Assembly: GCA_005223185.1 (NCBI GenBank)
Contig: NJBN01000005.1
Location: 62,001-126,000 of the forward strand
Reading direction: 5' to 3'
DNA from: a candidate division LCP-89 bacterium B3_LCP
Lineage (GTDB): Bacteria > Electryoneota > B3-LCP
Length of the DNA: 64,000 bases
In this document: in pieces, positions 53,752-62,774 of the stretch
Layout: each line of letters starts with the position of its first letter
Position numbering within the stretch: position 1 is the stretch's first letter
Program-made: the position numbers and the translations under genes
The notes under the pieces: model-generated
What the model saw: only the letters and a program-made list of their open reading frames with translations
What the model was told of the DNA's origin: nothing
Databases searched by the model: none

Positions 53752-54312
53752 ATGGGAAAGAATCCTTTTCGAGGTTCCGCTGATGAAACTTTAACACCCG
53801 CAATTCTAAAGGGGAGAATCGCTTTTTACAGCAACTGGATAAAAGAATTGCCTGAGGATATACAGATTCTCGACATTGCAGAACCAAATCCAATCAGCCA
53901 GTCTTTGCAAGAAAAATATAGATTAAACATAGTTAACACCGAAGGCGATCTGAATTTTGCCGACTGGACGCCAATAGAGCAATTCCAGTGTGTATTTTGC
54001 TTTGAAGTGATAGAACATCTCCAAAATCCGCTATTTTTCTTAAAAGAGCTGCGCAAGAGGATGGTTCCGGAAGGACAACTCTTTCTCACCTGCCCCAAAG
54101 CAACATTCCGACTTCTGCAAATGCCCGATCATTTCAATGAGATGGATGAATATCGTTTGAGAACGGTCTTCGATATAGCCAGGGATTTTGAGATAGTTGA
54201 ATTTGGGGAGACAGGCAGTAATTATCCCTGGTTTATTTTCTGGCGTGGATATAGACCGCTATTACGAGCACTATTTCAGAAATCATTCTATCTCAAAGCG
54301 ATAGCGAAATAA
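53752..54312 (+). CDS. SAM-dependent methyltransferase, short
   Basis: 186 aa. Motif I is degenerate (I-L-D-I-A-E-P-N-P-I, without the usual G-x-G-x-G), but the post-motifs are clear: F-Q-C-V-F-C-F-E-V-I-E-H-L-Q-N-P, then F-L-K-E-L-R-K-R-M-V-P-E-G-Q-L-F-L-T-C-P. It resembles methyltransferases of glycan-synthesis clusters. Its substrate and even activity are uncertain because of the altered SAM loop. It lies 75 nt after the flippase. Confidence 0.75.
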   Translation: MGKNPFRGSADETLTPAILKGRIAFYSNWIKELPEDIQILDIAEPNPISQSLQEKYRLNIVNTEGDLNFADWTPIEQFQCVFCFEVIEHLQNPLFFLKELRKRMVPEGQLFLTCPKATFRLLQMPDHFNEMDEYRLRTVFDIARDFEIVEFGETGSNYPWFIFWRGYRPLLRALFQKSFYLKAIAK

Positions 54313-54334
54313 CAATGGATGCGGGGAGTGCATT

Positions 54335-56770
54335 TTGACAAAAAAGAAATCGAAAAAGTCTGAGCAAGCAACCAGCGAAGCAGTCTTAACTGAGGACTTG
54401 TTTCGTGAGCAAACACTATCGCCCTGGATTAAGAATGTGATTGTACTGGGAGTTCTTTGGTTAGCTTCCATCATAATCTTCAGTAATTTCATATTTCATG
54501 ATAACCATTTTAACTTAAGCAGTGACAACCTGTCAGCGGCAGCTATTGTCAGGATGGGGATGGACTTCCAGGAGGCGGGAGACGTACCTAACTGGTGTCC
54601 TTACATATTCTGTGGTATGCCAACGGTGGGAGGACTGTTGTATGTGAACCACTTCTATTGGGCTTTCTGGTCGGGCATTCACGGACTATTGTCATTATTG
54701 TTTTTCGGGAGCGATTTTGGCTGGATGTTTTTTCATTTAGTGGGGGCAGGATTTGGAATCTACTGGCTGCTCAAATACTTCAGAATAAACTGGGTGGTAG
54801 CACTGGTATGCGGGCTTCTATTCGCTTACAACCACACCATGGTGGTGTTCGCGGATGTTGGTCATGGTTCAAAGGTTATGACAATAGCTTATCTGCCCTG
54901 GTTGCTGTATTTCACTATCAGACTATTCAAGGACCCAAAACTACACTGGATGGCGCTATTGGCTTTCTTTTTCGGTTGGCAGCTTCGCGCTCAGCACGTG
55001 CAGATCGTCTATTACGGCGTATTGATGATGGGTTTGTATATGTTATATTCATTATTTTCCGGCGGGACAAGGGAGCTAAAGAATAATTTCAAAGCGACGC
55101 TGATGTTGGTGGCAGGCGGGTTAATAGGCCTCTGTTTAGCAGCTCCCGTATATCTGCAGGTGTTGGAATTCAATCCCTTGAGCACACGTGGGGGGGGTGG
55201 CATAGGCACATCCGCATGGGATTATGCCACACAGTGGTCCTTTCATCCACTGGAATCCCTGACGTATATCTTCCCTTCTTTCTTCGGATTCGGACGTGAT
55301 ACATACTGGGGATATATGCCCTTCACCGACATGCCGCTTTACTGGGGAGGGTTGGTTCTATTATTCGCGCCCTGGGCTATCGTTTTGAAGCGGGATAAGC
55401 TAACCTGGTTCCTGCTGATTCTGGCCGGTGCGGCATGGTTGGTTTCTTTCGGCAAGCATTTACCAATTCTCTATTGGGTACTATATGAAGTTTTTCCCTA
55501 TTTCAACAAATTCAGAGTTCCTACTTTGATACAGGTGCTGGTCCTTCTACCGATGGTGATCTTAGCAGGGCGGGGTTTGCAGGGGATCATCGAATATTTC
55601 TCTGCATCTGAAGAGAAGCGAAAGGAATTAGGGCGCAAGTTCCTAATTGCTGGCGGTATAGTAGCAGGTATATGCCTGCTGCTTCTAATCGTTAAGGCTG
55701 GGATGCAAACAACATTTTTAGGGTGGATTTCAGCATCCAAGCCACACCTGCAGGGAACTGGAGCGGCAACCGCATTAGGACTTCTCACCGTTGATGCGGT
55801 AAAGCTGCTTCTGTTAGGTGGGATTTCATACGGATCAATCTACTTTATCTTAGTTAAGAAACAAACACCCTACCTGTTGCTATTACCTGTCGTGCTGTTT
55901 TTATTCTTCGAGACTTACTCATACAGCAGCAAACTAATTCGTCCTGGTACACATAAAAACGCCGTGGAAGGCTATCTGTCTGCAGACGAAACTGTCAAAT
56001 TCCTACAAAAAGACAAAGATCCGTTCCGAGTTTATCCCATGGGACGAGGTCGGCACCCAAACTGGTTTATGCCACATCATATTGAATCGATCATGGGATA
56101 TTCCGGTGCCAGGCTGGGAATTTACCAGGAAATGGTGGATTCGTTGGGATACAACAATCCCAACCTCTTCAAACTGATGAACGTGCGCTATTTCATCAGC
56201 GACAGGCTGATAAACCATGATGAATTTGAAGAGGTTTTCACTGGGAAGAAAGAACGCATATATCGTTATAAGAGCGAATTTCCTCGCGCTTTTTTAGTAA
56301 ACCGGACAGTAGCAACGGATAACAAATCGGAAATTTTTAGTTTGTTACGAAGCCCCTCTTTCGATTTCAGCAAAGCTGCTATAATTGAGGAGAATCTTTC
56401 ACAGCCATTGGACACCAGCGCTACCGGTATGGTGACCTTTGTGGAGAAATCGCCTGATAAGATCGTTATGGACGTCAGCACCACAGGCAGACAGCTTCTA
56501 TTTATCTCTGAAGTGTACTACCCTTCAGGCTGGAAAGCCACCGTCGATGGTGATGAAACGCATGTTTACAGATGTAACTTCGCCTTCAGAGGGATCGAAA
56601 TACCGGCAGGTGATCACAGAGTTGAATTGACGTACGCGCCCAGTTTAGCCGGCAGCGGTACATTGCTGAGCTGGTTTGCTGTGTTGGTTATCATTTTGGG
56701 CAGCGCGACCTTTTTCATAAATAGAAGGAAAACAGACGAAGCGCTGCAGGAGCCGGACTGTGAAGTATGA
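54335..56770 (+). CDS. YfhO-like polytopic membrane protein
   Basis: 811 aa from a TTG preceded by GGGGAG. About 13 helices with short loops cover ~30-560. The C-terminal region has P-S-G-W-K-A-T-V-D-G-D (about residue 735) and F-R-G-I-E-I-P-A-G-D-H-R-V-E-L, the YfhO signature. YfhO-family proteins are GT-C-like and have been linked to glycosylation of envelope polymers in Gram-positive bacteria; a glycosyl-transfer role here is inference. It overlaps the next methyltransferase by 11 nt. Confidence 0.8.
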   Translation: MTKKKSKKSEQATSEAVLTEDLFREQTLSPWIKNVIVLGVLWLASIIIFSNFIFHDNHFNLSSDNLSAAAIVRMGMDFQEAGDVPNWCPYIFCGMPTVGGLLYVNHFYWAFWSGIHGLLSLLFFGSDFGWMFFHLVGAGFGIYWLLKYFRINWVVALVCGLLFAYNHTMVVFADVGHGSKVMTIAYLPWLLYFTIRLFKDPKLHWMALLAFFFGWQLRAQHVQIVYYGVLMMGLYMLYSLFSGGTRELKNNFKATLMLVAGGLIGLCLAAPVYLQVLEFNPLSTRGGGGIGTSAWDYATQWSFHPLESLTYIFPSFFGFGRDTYWGYMPFTDMPLYWGGLVLLFAPWAIVLKRDKLTWFLLILAGAAWLVSFGKHLPILYWVLYEVFPYFNKFRVPTLIQVLVLLPMVILAGRGLQGIIEYFSASEEKRKELGRKFLIAGGIVAGICLLLLIVKAGMQTTFLGWISASKPHLQGTGAATALGLLTVDAVKLLLLGGISYGSIYFILVKKQTPYLLLLPVVLFLFFETYSYSSKLIRPGTHKNAVEGYLSADETVKFLQKDKDPFRVYPMGRGRHPNWFMPHHIESIMGYSGARLGIYQEMVDSLGYNNPNLFKLMNVRYFISDRLINHDEFEEVFTGKKERIYRYKSEFPRAFLVNRTVATDNKSEIFSLLRSPSFDFSKAAIIEENLSQPLDTSATGMVTFVEKSPDKIVMDVSTTGRQLLFISEVYYPSGWKATVDGDETHVYRCNFAFRGIEIPAGDHRVELTYAPSLAGSGTLLSWFAVLVIILGSATFFINRRKTDEALQEPDCEV

Positions 56771-57557
56771 TCTGGTTAAGGATAAGCTTGAACAGATCGT
56801 CGGTACGAGCCCTCTATTGCGTAAGCTCTTTTTCGGCGCGTTGGATCGGCTATTTCTCAGGTCGCGATATGTCAGACGGGAAATTAATTCTCTGAAGCAA
56901 AGCGGTTTCCGTCCAGATAGTATCTTAGATGCAGGATCGGGATTCGGGCAGTATAGCTTCCGATTGGCGAAAACATTTCCATCAGTGGAGGTGATTGGTT
57001 TAGATACCAAGCAAGAGATTGTCGAATCAGGAAATCGTCTCGCCAAAGCATTCGGTTTGGGCAATGTACGTTTTATGACAGGAGATCTTTTAGACCTCCA
57101 GTATGTTAATGATTTCGATTTGGTGGTCAATGTGGATGTACTGGAACATATTGAAGATGATCGCAAGGTAATAACCAATATTGGGAAAGCACTGAAGAAA
57201 GATGGACTGTTCTTATTGACAACTCCTTATTTTGATGGATCAGATGTTGGCGGCACTTTCTATGTTGATGAGCACGTTAGACCGGGTTATTCCAGAAGTG
57301 ATCTTGAAAGTAAACTGGACGCTGCAGATCTTAATCTGGAAAAATTCGCCATCACCTACGGATCGTGGGGGAACGTCGCCTGGACGCTTCTGCAGAAGTG
57401 GCCCATGGGTTGGCTTGCCAGACGGATATGGATCCTGCCGCTAATAATCCTGTACTTCCTTTTCGTCTATCCGATTGCACTATTCTGCATGCACATGGAT
57501 ATGAACAGGACAAATAATAGAGGCGGCGGTATTTTAGCCATAGCCAAAAAAAAGTAA
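56760..57557 (+). CDS. Class I SAM methyltransferase with C-terminal membrane helix
   Basis: 265 aa from a GTG inside the end of the YfhO-like gene. Motif I is I-L-D-A-G-S-G-F-G-Q-Y-S, followed by V-I-G-L-D-T and N-V-D-V-L-E-H-I-E-D-D. A hydrophobic segment at ~226-245 suggests attachment to the inner membrane. It is likely to methylate a lipid-linked sugar or membrane lipid, by context only. Confidence 0.8.
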   Translation: MKYDLVKDKLEQIVGTSPLLRKLFFGALDRLFLRSRYVRREINSLKQSGFRPDSILDAGSGFGQYSFRLAKTFPSVEVIGLDTKQEIVESGNRLAKAFGLGNVRFMTGDLLDLQYVNDFDLVVNVDVLEHIEDDRKVITNIGKALKKDGLFLLTTPYFDGSDVGGTFYVDEHVRPGYSRSDLESKLDAADLNLEKFAITYGSWGNVAWTLLQKWPMGWLARRIWILPLIILYFLFVYPIALFCMHMDMNRTNNRGGGILAIAKKK

Positions 57558-57558
57558 A

Positions 57559-58233
57559 ATGACTAAAACTGAAAAAGAGAGAATCTTGTGGCAGGGTTTA
57601 GTGCGGGAAATAGCACATTCAATGGGAACGCCACTTTCAGCTTTGATGGGATGGATCGAACTGCTGCCTTCGACCGGTGACAGAACGCAGATTTTTAGAG
57701 AGATGAACAACAATCTGGATCGTTTAGCCGTTATATCTAACAAGTTGAGTCAAATTGGTTTACCCACAAAGTTCGAGGATATATTCATCGGTGAAGTCTG
57801 CAACGAAGTCATTGATAAAATGAAGCTGCTACTCCCACAAAACAGTGATGAAATAGTTCTTCGTGTGGAAATCAATACCGACTCAAAAGTCAGGATCGTT
57901 AAAGATCTTTTCTGCTGGGCTTTGGAGCATTTAGTTAAAAACAGCCTCAACTCTCTGAAAAACAGTAGTGGGGAAGTGATCGTATCAGTTGTCAAAGAGG
58001 ATGGAAGACCTGTGGTGGAAATTGCAGATACGGGAGTTGGCATACCGGATGAGAATCAGGGTAGCATCTTCATTCCCGGCGTTACAACAAGAGCCAGTGG
58101 GCGAGGAATAGGACTGCCATTGGCAAAATACATCATAGAAGACGTTCACCAGGGGCAGTTGATCTTAAAAAAGAGCATAGTAGGTGAAGGCACCACGATG
58201 CAGTTAGTCCTAAATTCAGCCGAAACATTATAA
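57559..58233 (+). CDS. Soluble sensor histidine kinase-like protein
   Basis: 224 aa. H-box R-E-I-A-H20-S-M-G-T-P-L-S-A; N-box E-H-L-V-K-N-S-L-N-S-L; G1 box D-T-G-V-G-I-P-D; G2 R-G-I-G-L-P-L. The protein starts only 19 residues before the H-box, so it has no input domain or membrane helix and must receive its signal through a partner. It begins 1 nt after the methyltransferase. No response regulator is next to it; the receiver at 4013-4399 is far away. Confidence 0.88.
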   Translation: MTKTEKERILWQGLVREIAHSMGTPLSALMGWIELLPSTGDRTQIFREMNNNLDRLAVISNKLSQIGLPTKFEDIFIGEVCNEVIDKMKLLLPQNSDEIVLRVEINTDSKVRIVKDLFCWALEHLVKNSLNSLKNSSGEVIVSVVKEDGRPVVEIADTGVGIPDENQGSIFIPGVTTRASGRGIGLPLAKYIIEDVHQGQLILKKSIVGEGTTMQLVLNSAETL

Positions 58234-58252
58234 AGCTCAGGAGAATTCACAA

Positions 58253-59338
58253 ATGCCGATTGACATACAACAACTGGAAGGCAACTTCAGCTACATTATC
58301 ATCAAGGCGGCTGCTTTTATATTCATCGCAGTGGCTGCTTATCTACTGGCAAGATGGCTTTTGGAGCGAATCCTCAAGAAGTTGGCGGGCAAGACCAAAA
58401 CCAGCATGGATGATCGTCTGCTCAACGCCACTAAAAAACCTCTGCGTTTCCTGATTTTAGCTATCGGTGCAAGTTACGCCGTCAACGCTTTCCAGCCTTA
58501 CTTCCCTGAGAACGTCAAGACTCATATCAGCGGCGTTTTCTATATCATCATAACAATAACGATCGCCGTCTGGATAATGCGCTTAATTAGCGCCTTCTTT
58601 GAGTGGTACGCCGAGACTATTGCCACAAGAACGGAATCTAAAGCTGATGATGAATTCGTCCCCCTGATCGTACGCGTAGCCAAGATCGTCATCGGAATAA
58701 TTACCCTGATAGTAATTTTGAAACATTTTAATCAGGACGTGCAATCCTTGGTTGTCTCTTTGGGAGTCGGTTCACTGGCTCTGGCACTGGCTGCTCAGGA
58801 AACACTGTCCAACATGATCGCGGGTTTCGTAATCATGACTGACCGTCCCTTCCGAGTGGGCGACAGAGTGGAACTTTCCGACGGCAAAGTGGGCGACGTT
58901 TACCAGGTAGGCTTAAGGTCAACGAAGCTGATGACGTTCGCTAATACTTTGATCATCGTACCCAATTCAGAAATAGTCAAGGAGAGGGTGATAAACCGCA
59001 GTTACCCAGATCCGTTAATTAGAGTCAAGATTAATGTCGGTGTGGCTTACAGCAGTGATGTCGCTCAAGTTAAACGGATATTAATAAAAGCCTTCAAAGA
59101 TCATCCGGAGATTCTGGACAAGCCGAAACCCCAGGCTTACTTCCTCAACTTCGGTGATTCAGCGTTAGAATTCATGGCAATCGGGCGCGTTGACTCGTGG
59201 AAAAAGCAGTTCATGACTTCGGATGATATACGCTGTGAGATAATGAATCGCTTTCGCAGTGAAGGGATTGAAATTCCCTTTCCACAGAGAGACATTTGGA
59301 TTCGATCTGACCAGGAATCAGACGCTCAGCCGGATTAA
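58253..59338 (+). CDS. MscS-type mechanosensitive channel
   Basis: 361 aa with AGGAG before the ATG. Three or four N-terminal helices are followed by the pore-lining segment L-G-V-G-S-L-A-L-A-L-A-A-Q-E-T-L-S-N-M-I-A-G (residues ~174-195) and the beta domain F-R-V-G-D-R-V-E. It releases solutes on hypo-osmotic shock. It is larger than E. coli MscS (286 aa) because of extra N-terminal helices. Confidence 0.92.
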   Translation: MPIDIQQLEGNFSYIIIKAAAFIFIAVAAYLLARWLLERILKKLAGKTKTSMDDRLLNATKKPLRFLILAIGASYAVNAFQPYFPENVKTHISGVFYIIITITIAVWIMRLISAFFEWYAETIATRTESKADDEFVPLIVRVAKIVIGIITLIVILKHFNQDVQSLVVSLGVGSLALALAAQETLSNMIAGFVIMTDRPFRVGDRVELSDGKVGDVYQVGLRSTKLMTFANTLIIVPNSEIVKERVINRSYPDPLIRVKINVGVAYSSDVAQVKRILIKAFKDHPEILDKPKPQAYFLNFGDSALEFMAIGRVDSWKKQFMTSDDIRCEIMNRFRSEGIEIPFPQRDIWIRSDQESDAQPD

Positions 59339-59429
59339 ACGATCGATTAACCTAAATCGCAGGATTTGCATAAGAACCAAACTTATTCATGGATACGGAT
59401 ACCTGTGACTAATACAGTAGGCAGATATA

Positions 59430-59939
59430 ATGCTGATAAACTACCTGGACAAAACACCCATATTGGGTAAAGACGTATTTATCGCAGATAATGCATCGAT
59501 TGTCGGCGACGTCGTAATCGGTGATCGTTCATCGGTGTGGTTTCAAGCCGTGTTGCGAGGGGATTTGATGCCTGTGCGAGTGGGTGAAGATACCAACATA
59601 CAGGATGGATCCATTCTGCACGTTACGCACGATCAATGGCCCTGCATTGTCGGGAGCAGGGTTACCATCGGGCATGGCGCAATTATTCACGCCTGCACCG
59701 TGGAAGATGAATGTTTAATCGGAATGGGCGCCATAATCCTTGATGATGCCGTAGTGGAAACGCACAGCCTGGTCGCTGCGGGCTCAGTGGTGCGGCCGGG
59801 ATTCCGCGTTCCTTCGGGTCAACTGGTTGCAGGTAATCCAGCTAATATTAAGCGTGCTCTGAGTGAACGTGAGATCCAAGGGATTCACTTTTCGGTACAG
59901 GAATACTTAAGATTATCAAAAGAATTCAGAAATGGCTAA
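59430..59939 (+). CDS. Gamma-carbonic-anhydrase-like left-handed beta-helix protein
   Basis: 169 aa. Hexapeptide repeats throughout, with N-I-Q-D-G-S-I-L-H-V and G-H-G-A-I-I-H-A-C holding the zinc-binding histidines (about residues 68, 86 and 91). It resembles YrdA/PaaY proteins, trimers with an uncertain native substrate; carbonic anhydrase activity is not assured. It stands 91 nt after the MscS gene, with cupin following by 18 nt. Confidence 0.88.
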   Translation: MLINYLDKTPILGKDVFIADNASIVGDVVIGDRSSVWFQAVLRGDLMPVRVGEDTNIQDGSILHVTHDQWPCIVGSRVTIGHGAIIHACTVEDECLIGMGAIILDDAVVETHSLVAAGSVVRPGFRVPSGQLVAGNPANIKRALSEREIQGIHFSVQEYLRLSKEFRNG

Positions 59940-59957
59940 AATGTGAGGTGAATATAG

Positions 59958-60305
59958 ATGCTTGCCAATAAGAGAGAAAAGGCGGAATTTGCTCCCATCA
60001 TTGGGGAAGATATAGATAAGGTAGAGAAGGCGGTATTGATCGGTCCGCAAGATAATGCACCAAACTTCTTCATGAGGCATTTTAAACTGTCTGCTGGTGG
60101 GCATACTCCCTACCACAAACACGATTGGGAACATGTAGTTTACATACTTTCGGGTGAAGGAAAACTGCGCGGAGAATCAGGATACCTGGAACTGAAGGGC
60201 GGGACTGCGGTCATCATACAGCCTGACGAAATACATCAGTTTTGGGCTGCCGATGATTCTCCGATGGAATTTCTATGTATGGTGCCCAAGTACGCTAAGG
60301 GTTAA
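59958..60305 (+). CDS. Cupin domain protein
   Basis: 115 aa, a single small cupin. Motif 1 is G-G-H-T-P-Y-H-K-H-D-W-E-H-V (residues ~49-62) with three His and a Glu for metal; motif 2 is P-D-E-I-H-Q-F (residues ~91-97). Function unknown; this type often binds iron or manganese. It overlaps the convergent kinase gene by 11 nt at the 3' ends. AGGTG precedes the ATG. Confidence 0.9.
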   Translation: MLANKREKAEFAPIIGEDIDKVEKAVLIGPQDNAPNFFMRHFKLSAGGHTPYHKHDWEHVVYILSGEGKLRGESGYLELKGGTAVIIQPDEIHQFWAADDSPMEFLCMVPKYAKG

Positions 60306-61206
60306 ACTCCTTGCAGTAAATAATAGCGCCGATTTCCGGTGGATGCAGAGGTTCCTGAAGATATATTTCTACATTATGATCATGTAAGGTAGTGAGCATA
60401 GATCTCCGCAATGGTGCGCCTGAAGACTGCCACAACCCTCCCCAGACAACCAAATCAGCTCTTTCCATATACAGTTTTCCCATCGTGGAAGTGACCAGAC
60501 TGGCTAAATGCGATCCAGCCCTGCTGATGATCTCCTTCGCCACAACGTCAGATTCCGATAACTCCAGCACCTTTTCAGCAAAGGCAGCTACTTTTTCTGG
60601 CGGGATTTCATCACTGGATACTAATGGAATAATATCCTGTATTTCTTTCAGGCTAAAATATTCCAGCAGGGCGGCTTTTAGACCTGTTGGAGGATTTCTG
60701 TCATCGTAAGCAAGCAAACAGACTTTTATCGCTTCGATAGCAATCCAGTAACCGCCGCCTTCGTCTCCCAATATCCTCCCGAATCCACCTGTCCGGGCGG
60801 TATCCAGTTCTTCATTCATTCCCACGCAGATGCTGCCAGTTCCGGCAATCAATAACAAACCCGGTCTTCCCTCGAAAGCACCGTAAAGGGCTGCCAGAGC
60901 GTCTGAAGTTACACACACCTTTGCCTGAGGAAAGGCAGCCGCTATCACCTCTTGCGCCCTGATTCTCACTTCTTCAGCACCGGTGCCAGCTAAACCGGCG
61001 CACACCTGATCAATGTCTTTAGTTGAATAGCCTTTCAGTAAGCTTTCACATAGGTCCAAAAGATTATCAGCGAAATTATCCCAACCGATGGTCAGAGGAT
61101 TCAGGCATTTCCCTTCAGCTTTTGCTTTCTCGTCAAGATCACCATCCACTAAAACCGCTTTCGACCTGCTGCCACCGCCATCTATGCCTATTGTCAGCCT
61201 GTTCAT
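60295..61206 (-). CDS. BadF/BcrAD-family kinase, N-acetylglucosamine kinase-like
   Basis: 303 aa. ASKHA-fold motifs: G-I-D-G-G-G-S-R-S-K-A (phosphate 1, residues 7-17), G-L-A-G-T-G-A-E-E-V, V-T-S-D-A (catalytic Asp), L-I-A-G-T-G-S-I-C-V-G (phosphate 2), and G-G-x-L at the adenosine site. It resembles GlcNAc kinases such as mammalian NAGK; benzoyl-CoA-type activators of the same family have iron-sulfur cysteines, absent here. It probably recycles amino sugars. It follows the two-domain GT by 0 nt. Confidence 0.85.
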   Translation of the reverse strand: MNRLTIGIDGGGSRSKAVLVDGDLDEKAKAEGKCLNPLTIGWDNFADNLLDLCESLLKGYSTKDIDQVCAGLAGTGAEEVRIRAQEVIAAAFPQAKVCVTSDALAALYGAFEGRPGLLLIAGTGSICVGMNEELDTARTGGFGRILGDEGGGYWIAIEAIKVCLLAYDDRNPPTGLKAALLEYFSLKEIQDIIPLVSSDEIPPEKVAAFAEKVLELSESDVVAKEIISRAGSHLASLVTSTMGKLYMERADLVVWGGLWQSSGAPLRRSMLTTLHDHNVEIYLQEPLHPPEIGAIIYCKEFNP

Positions 61207-62694
61207 TTATTTTCCCTGGTTGATAAATTGACGTCTTTTAAGCGCGCGCTGGCGTGCCAATGTCTTATTCTGAATTTTCATGGTGTGCGATCTTAATACA
61301 TCCGAATTGCCCGGGTGACGGCGGTACCTGTAAAGTACTTCATATACACGCCCCACTTCATATTTCTCGCTCACCTTGAGTACCAGATCGTAATCCTCGC
61401 CGTAGTGACCGAAATCATCTTCGTTGAAACCACCAAATTCTACTATTGCAGCTTTGCGCCAGACGCGCACTGCGCCAGCACCATCCACTCTTAATATGTT
61501 GTTGCGGTTGTATTCGGCATGTTTGATTATGCCGAATTCATCCAGTGTCTGTCCAGACTCGTTCATGAGTTCATAATATGAAATTGCCAGCGCCCAATCG
61601 GAGTGTTCATCTAATTGTTTGACCATTGAACTTAACGTATCGGCAGTATATTCATCATCACTGTCTAATTGAGCGATGTATTTCCCCTTCGCCTGCTCTA
61701 CACCTCGGTTCAGAGCCTTTGCGATAACGTTATCCTCCAAACTGATCACGGTAATGCGTCTATCTTTCTCAGCCAGGGCTTTCGCTACAGTCAAGGTATC
61801 ATCCTGCGAAGCATTATCCACGATAATAATTTCAAAATCATCGAAAGAACCACCTTGAACGCTTCCTATAGCAAGAGGTAAGAAATTCGCTCTATTATGC
61901 ACCGGAATTACTACAGAAACGCGGGGGCTCTGTTTTGGGGTGATGGGGAAAACAGATCCCGATGAGGCGTTCAAATAAGCGCCTCGCTGTTCTAAGAATC
62001 GATAGAATATCGCTTCAGTCTCCTTCTCCTCTTCAGGACTCATGAACAGGTATGAAAATCCTCCTAATTTACCCCTACCCGGAAAGAAGAGGGTTTCTGA
62101 TCCGGGTTCAGCTTGAGGCTGTTGGAAAGGCATTGTACACAACGGATGTTTTATATGCAGCACTGGTTTATCAGCGGTCAATTTGAGGTGGAGGTCATAA
62201 TCAATGCGGAAACGGATAGTTTCATCACAGCCACCCATGTCGCGCAGAGCGGACGTCCGGTATATCTCCAGGGGACCCCAATCCTCACGTTCGGTTATAT
62301 CTTCGGGACAGGGATTAGCGTTAATCATTTCAGTAGAACCGGATTGATCTTTCTGCAGGTAATCTCCATAGAGGTAGTTGTATTCCTCAGATCCGCTGAC
62401 AGCCTCTATCAAAATATCCGGCAGGTCAGGGGATATCTCAGTTCCCGGCTGAACCACCGTACAATAATCTGAGTTAACAAATGGCAAAGCTGTATTAATG
62501 AGAAACGCCAAATTACCCGGAGTGGCTTGCTGAATATATTTGATATCCGGAAACCGGCGGTCTTCTTCAGGGAGTCCACAGGCTAATACCTCTACCTTGT
62601 CCATGATCGACTTCAGCGAATTCAGCGTTGTTCCAAGGTCCTTATTAGAACCAAGATCGGGTAAAATCAGGGTTATGATCTGTTTGTCCGGCAT
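61207..62694 (-). CDS. Two-domain GT2 glycosyltransferase
   Basis: 495 aa from the ATG at 62694 (AGGTGG upstream); a GTG five codons earlier is less likely. The C-terminal domain (~260-470) is a typical GT-A: V-S-V-V-I-P-V-H-N-R, I-V-D-N-A-S-Q-D-D-T, Q-L-D-S-D-D-E-Y. The N-terminal ~240 residues look like a second GT2 domain (E-I-Y-R-T-S-A-L-R-D-M-G-G-C-D-E) with the D-x-D site replaced, so probably non-catalytic. It is cytoplasmic and may build a glycan; it is paired with the kinase gene. Confidence 0.85.
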   Translation of the reverse strand: MPDKQIITLILPDLGSNKDLGTTLNSLKSIMDKVEVLACGLPEEDRRFPDIKYIQQATPGNLAFLINTALPFVNSDYCTVVQPGTEISPDLPDILIEAVSGSEEYNYLYGDYLQKDQSGSTEMINANPCPEDITEREDWGPLEIYRTSALRDMGGCDETIRFRIDYDLHLKLTADKPVLHIKHPLCTMPFQQPQAEPGSETLFFPGRGKLGGFSYLFMSPEEEKETEAIFYRFLEQRGAYLNASSGSVFPITPKQSPRVSVVIPVHNRANFLPLAIGSVQGGSFDDFEIIIVDNASQDDTLTVAKALAEKDRRITVISLEDNVIAKALNRGVEQAKGKYIAQLDSDDEYTADTLSSMVKQLDEHSDWALAISYYELMNESGQTLDEFGIIKHAEYNRNNILRVDGAGAVRVWRKAAIVEFGGFNEDDFGHYGEDYDLVLKVSEKYEVGRVYEVLYRYRRHPGNSDVLRSHTMKIQNKTLARQRALKRRQFINQGK

Positions 62695-62774
62695 TTTTAC
62701 TATTCCCACCTAAGTTTCTCTTGATTTTGAAGAAATAAAACACTATTATTCTGGTATTAAAGATTTAGGAAAAA

